A DNA stretch of 64,000 bases from Pedobacter cryophilus (GCF_005116455.1 NZ_SWBP01000005.1:248001-312000), one strand, 5' to 3'; counted from the first letter of the stretch, positions 18,234 to 28,638 are shown. Notes: generated by a model not told the origin, from the letters alone. Program-made: numbers and translations.

Positions 18234-19895
18234 ATGAGCTTATTCCGCTTTTCTAAATCCCTTTTTGGTATCCAAAATAACATGATTTGCTTTGTTATTG
18301 TTTCGTTTTTGATGGCTTGCCATTCGGGATCAAAAAAAGAAGATAAAAAAGTGTTTACCCTTAATTTAGATCAGGGTTTAACATCTTTAGATCCCGCTTT
18401 TGCTCGTAACCAAAATGTACTTTGGATGACCAACCAAATTTTTAATGGTTTGGTTCAAATTGATGATAGCTTACAAATAAAACCTTGTGTGGCTAAAAGT
18501 TGGGAAATATCAGCAGATGGAAAGCAATATATTTTTCATTTAAGAAACGATGTTTATTTTCATGATGATGCTTTGTTCCCAAACAAAAAAGGCAGAAAAG
18601 TAAATGCAGGTGATTTTAAATATAGTTTTTCTAGAATTATAGATCCCAAAACAGCTTCTTCCGGTTCTTGGATTTTTAGCGATAAAGTTGATGGAGAGGA
18701 AGCTTTTATTGCAACCAATGATTCTACCTTAATTATTCAATTAAATAAACCTTTTCCTCCATTTTTAGCGATGCTATCTGGGCAATATTGTTCGGTTATT
18801 CCATTTGAAGTGGCTGAACATTATGGTAAAGAGTTTAGAAATCATCCTATTGGTACAGGTCCGTTTAAATTTAAATACTGGAAAGAAGGCGAAGTTTTAG
18901 TCTTATTAAAGAATGAAAATTATTTTGAAAGGGATGCTGATGGGGTTCAATTACCTTATTTAGATGCCGTAAAAGCTACTTTTATTCCAGATAAGCAAAC
19001 TGCTTTTATGGAATTTATTAAAAAGAAATTAGATTTTTTTAACAGTATAGATGGGAGCTATCGCGATGATATTCTCACTAAAAGTGGAAAAATGACGAGT
19101 AAGTATGAAGGAAAATTTCAGATGGTGAAAGGCCCTTATCTCAATACCGAGTATTTAGGCATTTTGGTAGACAGCAATTTAGCAATTGTGAAAAATTCGC
19201 CACTTAAATATAAAAAAATAAGACAGGCCATTAATTACGCTATTAATAAAGAGCGATTGGTTAAATACTTAAGAAACAGTATTGGAATACCAGGATCATC
19301 GGGTTTTATTCCCGCTGGAATGCCAGGTTTTGACGCTAAAGCGGTAAAAGGTTATAGTTATAATCCTGCAAAAGCGAGACAATTGTTGAAAGAGGCAGGT
19401 TTCCCAAATGGAAAAGGAATGAGCGAGATTACTTTAAGCACCACCACCACTTACAAAGATTTGATAGAATTTATTCAAGGCGAGTTAAACAATGTAGGCA
19501 TTAAAACAAAAATTGAAGTAAACCAAAGCGCTTCATTAAGAGAAGTAATTGCCAAGCGCCAAGTGAATTTTTTTAGAGGAAGTTGGATTGCCGATTATGC
19601 TGATGGAGAAATTTATCTTTCTATGTTTTATTCTAAAAATTACGTTCCTATTGGTCCAAACTATACTAGTTTTAATCATAAGGAGTTTGATGTGCTTTTT
19701 GAGCAGTTAAATTTTGTGAAAGACGATGAAGAAAGGTTTAAACTTTATCAAAAAATGGATCAGTTGGTGATGGATGAAGCGCCTGTGGTGGTTTTGTTTT
19801 ACGATGAATTTATTAATATGTATCAAAACAATATTAGTGGTTTTAGTAAGAATGCTCAAAATTTGGTAGTTTTAAAAAAGGTGAAAAAGGATTGA
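18234..19895 (+). CDS. peptide ABC transporter substrate-binding lipoprotein (SBP_bac_5)
   Basis: A 553-residue DppA/OppA-type solute-binding protein that should capture oligopeptides for import. I start it at the ATG at 18234, because reading further upstream would run into the divergent gene; a hydrophobic helix and the lipobox LMAC (Cys about residue 29) follow. Family blocks include LDQGLTSLDPAFARNQN, VAKSWEISADGKQYIFHLR, KVNAGDFKYSFSRIIDP and GTGPFKFKYWKEGE, with INYAINKERLVKYL in lobe II. No permease or ATPase genes are adjacent, so its membrane partners are elsewhere or it has a sensing role. Confidence 0.9.
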   Translation: MSLFRFSKSLFGIQNNMICFVIVSFLMACHSGSKKEDKKVFTLNLDQGLTSLDPAFARNQNVLWMTNQIFNGLVQIDDSLQIKPCVAKSWEISADGKQYIFHLRNDVYFHDDALFPNKKGRKVNAGDFKYSFSRIIDPKTASSGSWIFSDKVDGEEAFIATNDSTLIIQLNKPFPPFLAMLSGQYCSVIPFEVAEHYGKEFRNHPIGTGPFKFKYWKEGEVLVLLKNENYFERDADGVQLPYLDAVKATFIPDKQTAFMEFIKKKLDFFNSIDGSYRDDILTKSGKMTSKYEGKFQMVKGPYLNTEYLGILVDSNLAIVKNSPLKYKKIRQAINYAINKERLVKYLRNSIGIPGSSGFIPAGMPGFDAKAVKGYSYNPAKARQLLKEAGFPNGKGMSEITLSTTTTYKDLIEFIQGELNNVGIKTKIEVNQSASLREVIAKRQVNFFRGSWIADYADGEIYLSMFYSKNYVPIGPNYTSFNHKEFDVLFEQLNFVKDDEERFKLYQKMDQLVMDEAPVVVLFYDEFINMYQNNISGFSKNAQNLVVLKKVKKD

Positions 19896-20057
19896 AAAAT
19901 ATGTTTATCTCCAAATTATTGGGATAAAAATCACAAAAAGATTAACCTTTATAATAGTAGAAATAAATGCAGGTTGACATTTTTAAACTATTTTGAATAC
20001 TAGATGTTACCTTTAAACTTTACAGTATATCCACATAAAAATTAATTAAAGTATCTG

Positions 20058-20065
20058 TATTTTTG
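20058..20065 (+). promoter_or_regulatory. -7 box immediately before lipA
   Basis: TATTTTTG fits TAnnTTTG and ends 5 bases before the lipA ATG, so the message may be leaderless. Confidence 0.55.
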
Positions 20066-20070
20066 CGACT

Positions 20071-20949
20071 ATGATAGACTTACCCGTAATTTCGGCAAGC
20101 CAGTTACAACGAAAACCCGATTGGTTAAGGGTTAAACTCCCAATTGGAAAAGAGTACGCACACGTACGTGGCTTGGTTGATGAGCATAAATTACACACCA
20201 TCTGCGAAAGCGGAAATTGCCCTAATATGGGCGAATGTTGGGGTGCAGGAACTGCCACTTTCATGATTTTAGGTAACATTTGTACCCGTTCATGCTCTTT
20301 TTGTGCCGTAGCTACAGGTAGGCCATTAGCGGTTGATTTGGATGAGCCTAATCGGGTGGCAAACTCTATTAAATTAATGAGCGTGAAACATGCGGTAATT
20401 ACTTCTGTAGATAGAGATGATTTAAAAGATGGCGGTTCTATTATTTGGGCCGAAACCATTAGTGCCATTCGCAGAGAAAGTCCGGGGACTACCATGGAAA
20501 CCTTAATTCCGGATTTTAAAGGAGTTTGGGATAATTTATACAGAGTTTGCGAAGAAAGACCAGAAGTGGTTTCTCATAACATAGAAACCGTTAGAAGGTT
20601 AACTAAAGAAGTAAGGGTACAAGCTAAATACGATAGAAGTATGGAATGCTTAAAACGTATTTCGGAATTTGGTTTAAGAACAAAATCAGGAATTATGCTG
20701 GGTTTGGGCGAAACTGAATCTGACGTTTTAGAAACCATGCAAGATTTACTTGAAGCAGGGGTTCATGTTTTAACTATTGGCCAATACATGCAACCAACAA
20801 AAAATCATCATCCGGTAATAGATTGGGTACATCCAGATCAATTTGCTTTTTACAAACAAGCAGGAAAAGAGATGGGTTTCAAATATGTAGAAAGTGGACC
20901 TTTGGTAAGATCTTCTTATCATGCCGAAAAGCATTTATTTGATTTTTAA
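20071..20949 (+). CDS. lipA: lipoyl synthase (radical SAM)
   Basis: Inserts sulfur at C6 and C8 of protein-bound octanoate to make the lipoyl cofactor of 2-oxoacid dehydrogenases. The 292-residue protein shows both [4Fe-4S] sites: the auxiliary set Cys45-X4-Cys50-X5-Cys56 in [12 protein letters not shown] and the radical SAM set Cys71-X3-Cys75-X2-Cys78 in [17 protein letters not shown] and [12 protein letters not shown] are also characteristic, and the C-terminus ends with the conserved [11 protein letters not shown]. It precedes the sigma factor gene by 26 bases and may be co-transcribed with it. Confidence 0.97.
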   Translation: MIDLPVISASQLQRKPDWLRVKLPIGKEYAHVRGLVDEHKLHTICESGNCPNMGECWGAGTATFMILGNICTRSCSFCAVATGRPLAVDLDEPNRVANSIKLMSVKHAVITSVDRDDLKDGGSIIWAETISAIRRESPGTTMETLIPDFKGVWDNLYRVCEERPEVVSHNIETVRRLTKEVRVQAKYDRSMECLKRISEFGLRTKSGIMLGLGETESDVLETMQDLLEAGVHVLTIGQYMQPTKNHHPVIDWVHPDQFAFYKQAGKEMGFKYVESGPLVRSSYHAEKHLFDF

Positions 20950-20975
20950 ATTATCCTCTATATATTAGTCTGATT

Positions 20976-21527
20976 GTGATTAAAACAAAAAAAATATTTT
21001 TAGAAGAGCCTGAGTTGGTAGCGGCGCTACAGCAAAGGAAAAAAATTGGGGCCGATGCCTTGTACGAAATGTACTCGGCATCTCTAATGGGTATTATCAG
21101 CAGGGTAATAGTTGATCAAGAGATTGCCGAAGATGTTTTGCAAGAAGCTTTGGTGAAAATTTGGAATTCTATACCGCAATATGATCCCACAAAAGGTCGT
21201 TTATTTACTTGGATGGTGAATGTTGCTCGTAATTTAGCAATAGACAAGGTAAGATCTAAAGATTATCGTAACCATTCTAAAAACCAAGATTTAGAAAACC
21301 ACGTAAATTCAATTGATGAACAGAGGAACTCGGTTTACAAGCCAGAACACATTGGTTTAAAAGATCTTATCCAAAAACTTAGACCAGAGCAACAAGTAAT
21401 TGTTGATATGATTTATTTTAAAGGTTATACCCATGTTGAGGTTTCAGAAGAACTCGAAATTCCTTTAGGAACAGTTAAAACCCGTTTAAGAATGGGCATT
21501 ATTGAATTGAGAAATTATTTTAAATAA
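20976..21527 (+). CDS. RNA polymerase sigma factor, ECF-type sigma-70 family
   Basis: A 183-residue sigma factor. Region 2 spans about residues 25-95 (DALYEMYSASLMGII to TWMVNVARNLAIDKVRS) and region 4 about 125-180 (LRPEQQVIVDMIYFKGYTHVEVSEELEIP, GTVKTRLRMGI). Start is GTG at 20976. The next gene begins 2 bases after the stop and encodes an RskA-type anti-sigma factor, so the pair forms a typical envelope-signal-responsive unit, similar to SigK/RskA. The regulon is unknown. Confidence 0.92.
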   Translation: MIKTKKIFLEEPELVAALQQRKKIGADALYEMYSASLMGIISRVIVDQEIAEDVLQEALVKIWNSIPQYDPTKGRLFTWMVNVARNLAIDKVRSKDYRNHSKNQDLENHVNSIDEQRNSVYKPEHIGLKDLIQKLRPEQQVIVDMIYFKGYTHVEVSEELEIPLGTVKTRLRMGIIELRNYFK

Positions 21528-21528
21528 G

Positions 21529-22365
21529 GTGGAAAGCGTTAAAACATATATTGAATCGGGCATTTTAGAACTTTACGTTTTAGGAGACCTTAGTGCTGAA
21601 GAAAGATCAGACGTAGAGGCGATGTCTAAGCTACATCCAGAGGTAAAAACCGAATTGGATGAGATTGAAAAGGTAATGAGTGCGGTTGCAGAAAACTTTG
21701 CTACAGTACCTTCAAATAAAGTAAAAGAGCAGTTTTTTAATCAACTTTCATTTTCTGACGAAGATGAGGGTGATGTTGATGAAACAAAAGCAGAAGCTAA
21801 AGTTATCCCTTTAAATAACTCTAATTTAAATTTTTATAAATTATCATTAGCTGCCTGTGTTGCTTTATTATTGGTAAGTGTTGTGGCTATTGTAAATTTA
21901 AACAACAGTTTAAAAGACTCAAAACAGCAAATTGCGCAATTACAAACTAGCAATCAAAGTTTTGCTAATAGAGTAAATTATTTAGACCAAAAAGTTACCG
22001 TAAGTGATGAAGCATTAAATATTTTTACGAATGCTGATTTTAAAATGGTAAAGCTTAATGGAACTGCAAATTCTCCTGAATCTAATATTTTAGTAGCTTG
22101 GAATCCGAAGCAACAAAAAGTAATGATTGATATGCGCAGCATGAAAATGCCGATAAATGATCAAGATCATCAATACCAATTATGGGCTTTAGTAGATGGT
22201 AAACCGGTTGATTTAGGTGTTTTTGATGCCGAAAACAAAACAGCAGGATTAATAACAATGAAAGCAATAGGGGTAGCACAAGCATTTGCGGTTACATTAG
22301 AACCAAGAGGCGGAAGCGTGAATCCTACGATGGATAAAATGATGGTAATGGGTGCTACTATTTAA
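21529..22365 (+). CDS. RskA-type membrane anti-sigma factor
   Basis: A 278-residue single-pass membrane protein expected to hold the preceding sigma factor inactive. The N-terminus (ESGILELYVLGDLSAEERSDVEAM) is the cytoplasmic anti-sigma segment, a membrane helix lies at about 104-124 (LSLAACVALLLVSVVAIV), a coiled stretch follows, and the exported C-terminal domain is the RskA beta-sandwich (VAWNPKQQKVMIDMRSMKMP, YQLWALVDGKPVDLGVFDAE, AVTLEPRGG). Start is GTG, tightly coupled to the sigma gene stop. The zinc-binding HXXXCXXC motif of ZAS anti-sigma factors is absent. Confidence 0.9.
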   Translation: MESVKTYIESGILELYVLGDLSAEERSDVEAMSKLHPEVKTELDEIEKVMSAVAENFATVPSNKVKEQFFNQLSFSDEDEGDVDETKAEAKVIPLNNSNLNFYKLSLAACVALLLVSVVAIVNLNNSLKDSKQQIAQLQTSNQSFANRVNYLDQKVTVSDEALNIFTNADFKMVKLNGTANSPESNILVAWNPKQQKVMIDMRSMKMPINDQDHQYQLWALVDGKPVDLGVFDAENKTAGLITMKAIGVAQAFAVTLEPRGGSVNPTMDKMMVMGATI

Positions 22366-22982
22366 GGTAGCATCCATTCCTTTTTAACCTCATTTTCTTC
22401 ATAAAGAAACTGGGCTCTTCTATGTCCAACATGATTTAAAAAAAGCCAATCTATACTTGTTACTTTGGTTTTTACGACTACAAAATTCTGAAACCCTTCT
22501 GCAACATTTTCTTCGGTAAGATCCTTAACTTCTAAGTTCTTTGGTAATCCGTCTTCAGGGAAATCTATTAATACAGAAGGAGCGGGGGTTACTAAATAAC
22601 ATCTTCTGCTTTCTAATCTCGAATCTTTCCATCGGCTTAAGGCAATATCATCTAAATGATGTATGGTGGCTTTTGCTTTTAATCTGATTTGTATTCTTGA
22701 TTTTTCATCATAAAATAACCAGCTGATTTTATTGTTCTTTCTAATTTGATCAATTTTTGGTGAGCGCTCATCAGAGTGGAAAATCAAAGTTCTTTCTGCA
22801 GGAATTATTTTGCGTAAAACAACCGTTCTCAATTCCACCTCATCATTATTAACAGTTCCTAAAGTAGGGCAATGGAAAGGATGTTTGGATGATTTTACTC
22901 CGTTTATTAATCTATGCCAGCAATCGGCTAAAATTCCATCTAAATTATAAGGGATGTCGTTAATGATGACAGTATTTTGCAT
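22362..22982 (-). CDS. pyridoxamine 5'-phosphate oxidase-family flavoprotein (Alr4036-like)
   Basis: A 206-residue split-barrel FMN-binding protein. Segments such as CPTLGTVNNDEVELRTVVLRKIIPAERTLIFHSDERSPK and WLFYDEKSRIQIRLKA match the Alr4036-type branch rather than true PdxH, because the C-terminal PdxH substrate motif is not seen; the protein ends with DWLFLNHVGHRRAQF. The reaction is unknown; reduction or oxidation of a small metabolite with FMN is likely. It overlaps the anti-sigma gene by 4 bases at its 3' end, convergently. Confidence 0.82.
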   Translation of the reverse strand: MQNTVIINDIPYNLDGILADCWHRLINGVKSSKHPFHCPTLGTVNNDEVELRTVVLRKIIPAERTLIFHSDERSPKIDQIRKNNKISWLFYDEKSRIQIRLKAKATIHHLDDIALSRWKDSRLESRRCYLVTPAPSVLIDFPEDGLPKNLEVKDLTEENVAEGFQNFVVVKTKVTSIDWLFLNHVGHRRAQFLYEENEVKKEWMLP

Positions 22983-23041
22983 GTTTTATTAACAGCGTAT
23001 TTGTAAAAGAGTTTAAAGAGATTTTAATTTGGGCGTTTAAA

Positions 23042-23087
23042 AGATTTGTCAACTCTCTTGCCAATTTATTAGAGCGTTGACAAATCT
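23042..23087 (-). terminator. terminator of nnr
   Basis: Perfect 12-bp inverted repeat AGATTTGTCAAC / GTTGACAAATCT. On the minus strand it is followed by TTTT, so it fits the end of the nnr transcript. Confidence 0.65.
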
Positions 23088-23152
23088 AAAATCAAATTAA
23101 AAGGATGTCTCTTCAATCTTTAGCGCATCAAAAAAATAAAAACTAGTTAACC

Positions 23153-24646
23153 TTATTTAGGCAATAACTCTCTTAACACAAAAGGAATTTGTTTAATTAA
23201 ATTGGTTGCCGGTACCACGTACATTTTTTGCGCTAATTGCTCACCAGCATAACCATGACTAAAAACGGCTAATTGAACTGCTTTTTCTACGCTGTATCTT
23301 TGCGCTAGTAAGCTGGTAATCATTCCGGTTAAAACATCGCCCATGCCGCCACTAGCCATAGCTGGCGAACCTGATGAATTGAAATAACAAATGCCATCAG
23401 GAGTAAAAATCATAGTGGATCTGTTTTTTAAAACAATAAACACTTTTAATTTAGTTGCTTGTTTAAAGGCGTTTTCAATTCTTTGCCACCAACTTTCTTG
23501 CTCTCCAAAAAGTCGGTCAAATTCTTTCATGTGTGGGGTAAGCACAGAATTTTGAGGAATAAGCGTTATTAAATCTTGATGTTTTGCTAAAATATTTAAA
23601 GCATCGGCATCAATTACTATTGGTTTTTTAAAATGGGTTAATACCATCTTCAAGAGTTCAACGGCTTTTTCTGATATTCCTAAGCCGGGCCCTATACCAA
23701 TCACTTTATATTTCTCTAAATCAGCTTCTAAAAAAGAGAGCTTAGAGCAATACATAGCCTCGGGCACACGAGTATTTAGAGCTCTTAAGCCACTTTCTGG
23801 AATAAGAGCGGTTGTTAAGCCGGCTCCGCTTCTGTGGCAAGCTTCGGTACACAATAAAGCGGCTCCCATGGTTTCATCTGCGCCAGCAATAATTAAAGCA
23901 TGTCCTAAAAGCCCTTTATGCTCAAAAGGCTGACGAGCTTTGATGTAATTTTGAACATCGCCTTTCCAAAACCAATAATAGGGAGAGGAAGTACTTTGAA
24001 TAAAATTCTCATTTAAACCAATATTAACCACTTTCCATTCCTTAATATATGGGCTAGAAATAGGTAATAAGAAATTTAGTTTTGGGCGTTGAAAAGTAAT
24101 GGTCCAATCAGATTTGATGATGCTATCATTAAATAGTTCGCCTTCGCAGGGCATCCCGGTAGGAACATCTACACTGATTTTATAACCTGGGAATTGATTG
24201 ATTTTTTTAACAAGTTTTTCCCATTCGGCAGTTAAAGGTTTGTTTAAGCCTGAGCCTAATAAAGCATCAATAATTACGTCAGCTTGTTGAATATCAATAT
24301 CATTAGATGATCTTAAATTAGAAATAGCAGCTTCTTTTAGCTGTAAACGATCTAAGTTATGTTCAAAATCTTCGGTAGATTTTTCAGTAAAATCTGCAAT
24401 AAAAACCTGAATTAAAGTATAACCTTCGTCTAATAATAATCGGGCTATAGCCAAACCATCACCGCCATTATTCCCTTTGCCACAAAAAATGATAATGGAG
24501 TTTTTACGATCCATAAATTTCTCTATAAAAACTTTGGTGAAAGCTTTGGCTGCTCTTTCCATTAAATCAGAAGAGCGAATGGGTTCATTTATGATGGTGT
24601 ATTGATCAACTTGGTGAGTTTGCTGTGCAGTAAGTAGCTTTAACAT
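23153..24646 (-). CDS. nnr: bifunctional NAD(P)H-hydrate epimerase / ADP-dependent NAD(P)H-hydrate dehydratase
   Basis: Repairs hydrated NADH and NADPH. The 497 residues form two enzymes: the NnrE epimerase (about 1-215, with SSDLMERAAKA and the CGKGNNGGDGLAIARLL loop) and the NnrD dehydratase (about 225-497, with HKGLLGHALIIAGADETMGAALL, IGIGPGLG, NSVLTPHMKEFDRLFG and the nucleotide loop SPAMASGGMGDVLTG). The fused arrangement is the common bacterial one. Ends at the hairpin at 23042-23087. Confidence 0.95.
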   Translation of the reverse strand: MLKLLTAQQTHQVDQYTIINEPIRSSDLMERAAKAFTKVFIEKFMDRKNSIIIFCGKGNNGGDGLAIARLLLDEGYTLIQVFIADFTEKSTEDFEHNLDRLQLKEAAISNLRSSNDIDIQQADVIIDALLGSGLNKPLTAEWEKLVKKINQFPGYKISVDVPTGMPCEGELFNDSIIKSDWTITFQRPKLNFLLPISSPYIKEWKVVNIGLNENFIQSTSSPYYWFWKGDVQNYIKARQPFEHKGLLGHALIIAGADETMGAALLCTEACHRSGAGLTTALIPESGLRALNTRVPEAMYCSKLSFLEADLEKYKVIGIGPGLGISEKAVELLKMVLTHFKKPIVIDADALNILAKHQDLITLIPQNSVLTPHMKEFDRLFGEQESWWQRIENAFKQATKLKVFIVLKNRSTMIFTPDGICYFNSSGSPAMASGGMGDVLTGMITSLLAQRYSVEKAVQLAVFSHGYAGEQLAQKMYVVPATNLIKQIPFVLRELLPK

Positions 24647-25032
24647 AGAAGAGTATTATTAGCTATGAAAATTTCATTTTTAAATTTAGAATTATTCTTG
24701 TTTAAAACAACATATTAAAATTTAGGTAAGTATTTAATAAAAAGCAATGTAATGCGTTAAATAAACCTTATTGAAACGGATACCGGCCATAAAAGGGCTA
24801 TTGAAAGGGGGGAGAGCTTAATGCCTTGTGGCGTATGAGTGGAAAGAAGGTAGCCAGAAGTTAAGAAAGATGGAAATGCTTTTCTAATTATTATTTTCTT
24901 TATTTTTTGGTGATAAAAATGATACTCATTCTGTCTAAAACAGTATATATTTACAAAATCACAACTTTTGCTATACGTTTAACGTAGAGAAATAAGTATT
25001 ACAACTATCATTTATTTTATTAAACCGTTTTA
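24647..25032. other. intergenic region between nnr and the hybrid kinase
   Basis: About 385 bases. A purine-rich middle stretch around 24770-24860 contrasts with AT-rich flanks. I found no ORF, hairpin terminator or clear TAnnTTTG box; any promoter of the kinase is not obvious. Confidence 0.4.
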
Positions 25033-28000
25033 ATGTCCATTCTTTCTAACGAACAAGATAGATTAAAAGCGCTGTTAAATTACAAGATTCTGGATACTTT
25101 GCCAGAAAAGGAATTTGACAGGCTTACTACTTTGGCGTCGGCTATTTGCGAAACTAATGTTTCTTTGATTTGTCTGTTAGATGATCATCGTCAGTGGTTT
25201 AAGTCAAAAACAGGGATTGATATTAGTGAAACACCTAAAGAACTTGCTTTTTGTAGTTATACAATTTTAGGGAACGAATTAATGGAGGTAGAAGATGCCT
25301 CTAAAGATGAGCGGTTTAAATATAATCCTTTAGTAGTTTCAGATCCTCAGATTAGGTTTTATGCGGGTTACCCATTAATTGATCAGTTAGGAAATGCTTT
25401 AGGGACAATTTGTGTAATAGATACAGTACCAAAAAAGTTAAATGCCCACCAAAAGCAAGCTTTAAAGTTGTTGGCAGATTTTGCAATAGAACTGATTCAA
25501 GAACGCAGAAATAGTCAGGAATTTAAATATTTTAATAAGCTTTTTAAATTAACCAACGATTTAATTTGTGTTGCCGGGACCGATGGTTTTTTTAAAAAAG
25601 TGAATCCTGCTTTTAACGAGTTATTGGGTTGGGATGAAAGTTATTTACTTAAAATTTCTTTTCTAGATCTTACCCATCCTGATGATGTGGTGAAGACTAA
25701 ATTAGAGATAGACCAGTTAGAAAAAGGAATTGTGGCAGTGAGTTTTATCAATCGTTTAAGATGTAATGATGGGACTTATAAATACATACAGTGGGCTACC
25801 GCCCCAGAGGTTTCTACAGGCTATTTGTTTTCAATAGGCAGAGACCTCACCTTAGAAAAGCAGAAGGAAATTTTACTCACTAATTCTGAACATAAATTAA
25901 GGTCGTTTTTTGAAAATTCGCAGGGCTTTATGTGTACACATGATGTTGCTGGAAATTTTTTAACCGTAAATAGTTCTGGAGCCGAATCTTTAGGCTATTT
26001 GCCAGAAGAGATGACTAAAATGAGTCTTTTTGATGTAGTACCAGCCAGCCATCACCAAGAATTGGAACGCTATTTAGCCCTTATACTTGAAAAGGGTATA
26101 GCTAAAGGAATAATGCATACCAAGAATAAGAACGGTAGTTTAATGATTTGGTTATTTAGTAATGTGGTTGAGGAGGATGCAGACGGAAATAAATATATTA
26201 TAGGTAATTCTATTGATATAACAGAAAGGCACAGGTTAGAAGCTGATTTAAAATGGACCAAAGAAATGATGGAGCATACTAATGAAGCTGCCAGAATTGG
26301 AAGTTGGAACATTAACTTACAAAGCAATAAAATATATTGGTCTGATATGACCAAATCTATCCATGGCGTTTCACTTGATTATGTACCAACTTATGAGACG
26401 GCTATTTCTTTTTTTGAAGGGACTAGTATAGATTTAATAAATTGTGCTGTAGAAAAGGCCATAAATAAGGGTATTGCTTACGATTTAGAGTTAAAAATTA
26501 AAACAGCCAATGGCGAGCTATTGTGGGTGAGAACAATTGGTACTCCAGAGTTTAAGGATGGTGTTTGCAAAAGATTATACGGTACTTTTCAGGATATTAA
26601 TGATAAAAAGAAAGTAGAGGAAGCTTTGCTTAATCAAAAATCAAGGTTAAGAGCTTTTGTAGATCATGCCCCTGCGGCCGTAGCCATGTTTGATACTGAC
26701 ATGAAATATATAGCGGTAAGTAAACGATGGATAGAAGATTATCATTTAAAAGATAAAGAGATTATTGGAGTTTCTCATTTTGAGGTATTTCCACATATTA
26801 CTGATGAGTGGAAAGCGGTTTTTGCAAGATGCCTTAAAGGTGATATAGAAAAAGATGATGAATACTTGAGAAAGGTTGAAGGAGCGGATGACCAATATTT
26901 ACAATTTGAAATAAGACCTTGGTATAAATTTGATGCCACAGTAGGTGGTGTAATGATATTTACTCAGGATATTACCGAATCTATTGCTCATAGAGAAGAA
27001 TTAGAAAAGGCAAAAATTTTAGCCGAAGATGCAAGTATTGCTAAATCAGAATTTTTGGCCAATATGAGTCATGAAATTCGTACCCCTTTAAATGGCGTGA
27101 TTGGGTTTACAGATTTGGTACTGAAAACAAATTTAAATAGCACACAGCATCAATATCTTTCTATTGTTAATCAATCTGCTAATTCTTTATTACTAATTAT
27201 TAATGATATTCTTGATTTTTCTAAAATAGAGGCAGGAAAATTAGAGTTAGATGTTGATAAAACCGATTTGTACGAAATTAGTAGTCAGGCTATTGATATT
27301 ATAAGCTATCAAGTACAAAATAAGGGATTAGAGTTATTGCTTAATATTTCGGTTAATTTACCAAGGTTTATTTGGGTAGATGCGGTAAGGTTAAAGCAAG
27401 TTTTAGTAAATCTTTTAGGAAATGCAGTGAAATTCACTGATAAAGGAGAGATAGAATTAAAAATAACAGCGTTAGATGATCCTTCAGCTAATGAAATTAA
27501 CCTTAGGTTTGAAGTAAGAGATACCGGAATTGGGATTCAGGAAGATAAGCAGAGTAAGATATTTGAGGCTTTTTCTCAGGAAGACGCTTCTACCACAAAA
27601 AAATATGGTGGCACAGGATTAGGACTCACCATTTCTAACAAGTTGTTAGGCTTAATGAATAGTCAATTACAGCTTAAAAGCGAGCCAGAGCAGGGCAGTA
27701 CTTTTTTCTTTGATTTAAAATTAAAAACAGAACATGGCTTGCCTATGGTTTGGGAAAATATAAATCAAATTAAAAAAGAAGCAATTCTTTCAGAAAGTGA
27801 GTCTATCAATATCTTTAAAATGTTAGCGCAAAGGTTAAAGGTATTGGTGGTAGAAGATAATTTAGTGAACAAGCTTTTGGCTAAAACTATTATCCAAAGA
27901 ATTGTCCCTCTTGCAGAAATTATAGAAGCTAATGATGGATTAGAAGCCGTTAGATTGTTTTCTGCCTTACGGCCTGATATTGTTTTTATGGATATTCAAA

Positions 28001-28593
28001 TGCCAGTAATGAATGGCTATGAAGCCACCCAAAAAATAAGGGCTTTAGCAAATGGCAAGCATATCCCAATTATTGCCTTAACTGCGGCCAATATAAAAGG
28101 AGAAAAAGAAAAATGCTTAGCTGCCGGAATGGACGATTTTTTATCTAAGCCTTTTGTTGAAGATGATATTGCAGCTTTACTTGTTAAATGGAATAATGAT
28201 TTAGAAGACACTACTCTAATTAGTATGGAAAATGAAAATAATGTAGAAGTTGACCCCCATTTTGATGCCGAAATGGTAAAAGAATTTGTTGATAACGATA
28301 AAGAATCATTAATAGAGATATTAAATCTTGTTTTAAAATCGATACAAGATTCTTTAACAATGATGGAACAACAACTTGCCAACCAAGATTTAGCAGCATT
28401 AAACGCCAGTGGGCATAAACTTTTTGGTACCGCCGCTGGAACAGGAATGAATGTTTTATCTAAAATAGCCCGCGAATTTGAATATTTAGATCATTTAGAG
28501 ATCACCCAAACTAACGATTTGTTAGAAAGAGTAACAGAAGAAATAAAGCTTGTAACTTTCTTAATTAATGATTTTTTACAGAAGTTGGATTAA
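25033..28593 (+). CDS. large hybrid sensor histidine kinase (GAF-PAS x4-HisKA-HATPase-REC-HPt)
   Basis: A 1186-residue cytoplasmic phosphorelay kinase holding all relay steps in one chain. Residues about 20-155 are a GAF domain (LDDHRQWFKSKTGID, AFCSYTI). Four PAS-type segments follow at roughly 165-280, 290-400, 420-530 and 545-660 (for example CAGTDGFFKKVNPAFNELLGW). The kinase core has the H-box NMSHEIRTPLNG with His680, N-box NLLGNAVKF, DTGIGI and GTGLGL. The receiver domain begins near 934 with phospho-acceptor Asp987 (VFMDIQMPVMNGYEA). The C-terminal HPt has His1128 in SGHKLFGTAAG. No membrane helices or adjacent output regulator are visible. Confidence 0.93.
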   Translation: MSILSNEQDRLKALLNYKILDTLPEKEFDRLTTLASAICETNVSLICLLDDHRQWFKSKTGIDISETPKELAFCSYTILGNELMEVEDASKDERFKYNPLVVSDPQIRFYAGYPLIDQLGNALGTICVIDTVPKKLNAHQKQALKLLADFAIELIQERRNSQEFKYFNKLFKLTNDLICVAGTDGFFKKVNPAFNELLGWDESYLLKISFLDLTHPDDVVKTKLEIDQLEKGIVAVSFINRLRCNDGTYKYIQWATAPEVSTGYLFSIGRDLTLEKQKEILLTNSEHKLRSFFENSQGFMCTHDVAGNFLTVNSSGAESLGYLPEEMTKMSLFDVVPASHHQELERYLALILEKGIAKGIMHTKNKNGSLMIWLFSNVVEEDADGNKYIIGNSIDITERHRLEADLKWTKEMMEHTNEAARIGSWNINLQSNKIYWSDMTKSIHGVSLDYVPTYETAISFFEGTSIDLINCAVEKAINKGIAYDLELKIKTANGELLWVRTIGTPEFKDGVCKRLYGTFQDINDKKKVEEALLNQKSRLRAFVDHAPAAVAMFDTDMKYIAVSKRWIEDYHLKDKEIIGVSHFEVFPHITDEWKAVFARCLKGDIEKDDEYLRKVEGADDQYLQFEIRPWYKFDATVGGVMIFTQDITESIAHREELEKAKILAEDASIAKSEFLANMSHEIRTPLNGVIGFTDLVLKTNLNSTQHQYLSIVNQSANSLLLIINDILDFSKIEAGKLELDVDKTDLYEISSQAIDIISYQVQNKGLELLLNISVNLPRFIWVDAVRLKQVLVNLLGNAVKFTDKGEIELKITALDDPSANEINLRFEVRDTGIGIQEDKQSKIFEAFSQEDASTTKKYGGTGLGLTISNKLLGLMNSQLQLKSEPEQGSTFFFDLKLKTEHGLPMVWENINQIKKEAILSESESINIFKMLAQRLKVLVVEDNLVNKLLAKTIIQRIVPLAEIIEANDGLEAVRLFSALRPDIVFMDIQMPVMNGYEATQKIRALANGKHIPIIALTAANIKGEKEKCLAAGMDDFLSKPFVEDDIAALLVKWNNDLEDTTLISMENENNVEVDPHFDAEMVKEFVDNDKESLIEILNLVLKSIQDSLTMMEQQLANQDLAALNASGHKLFGTAAGTGMNVLSKIAREFEYLDHLEITQTNDLLERVTEEIKLVTFLINDFLQKLD

Positions 28594-28638
28594 GGCTTTC
28601 AGCGCCTTTTTTAAAATAAAACTCAACAAAGCAGAATC

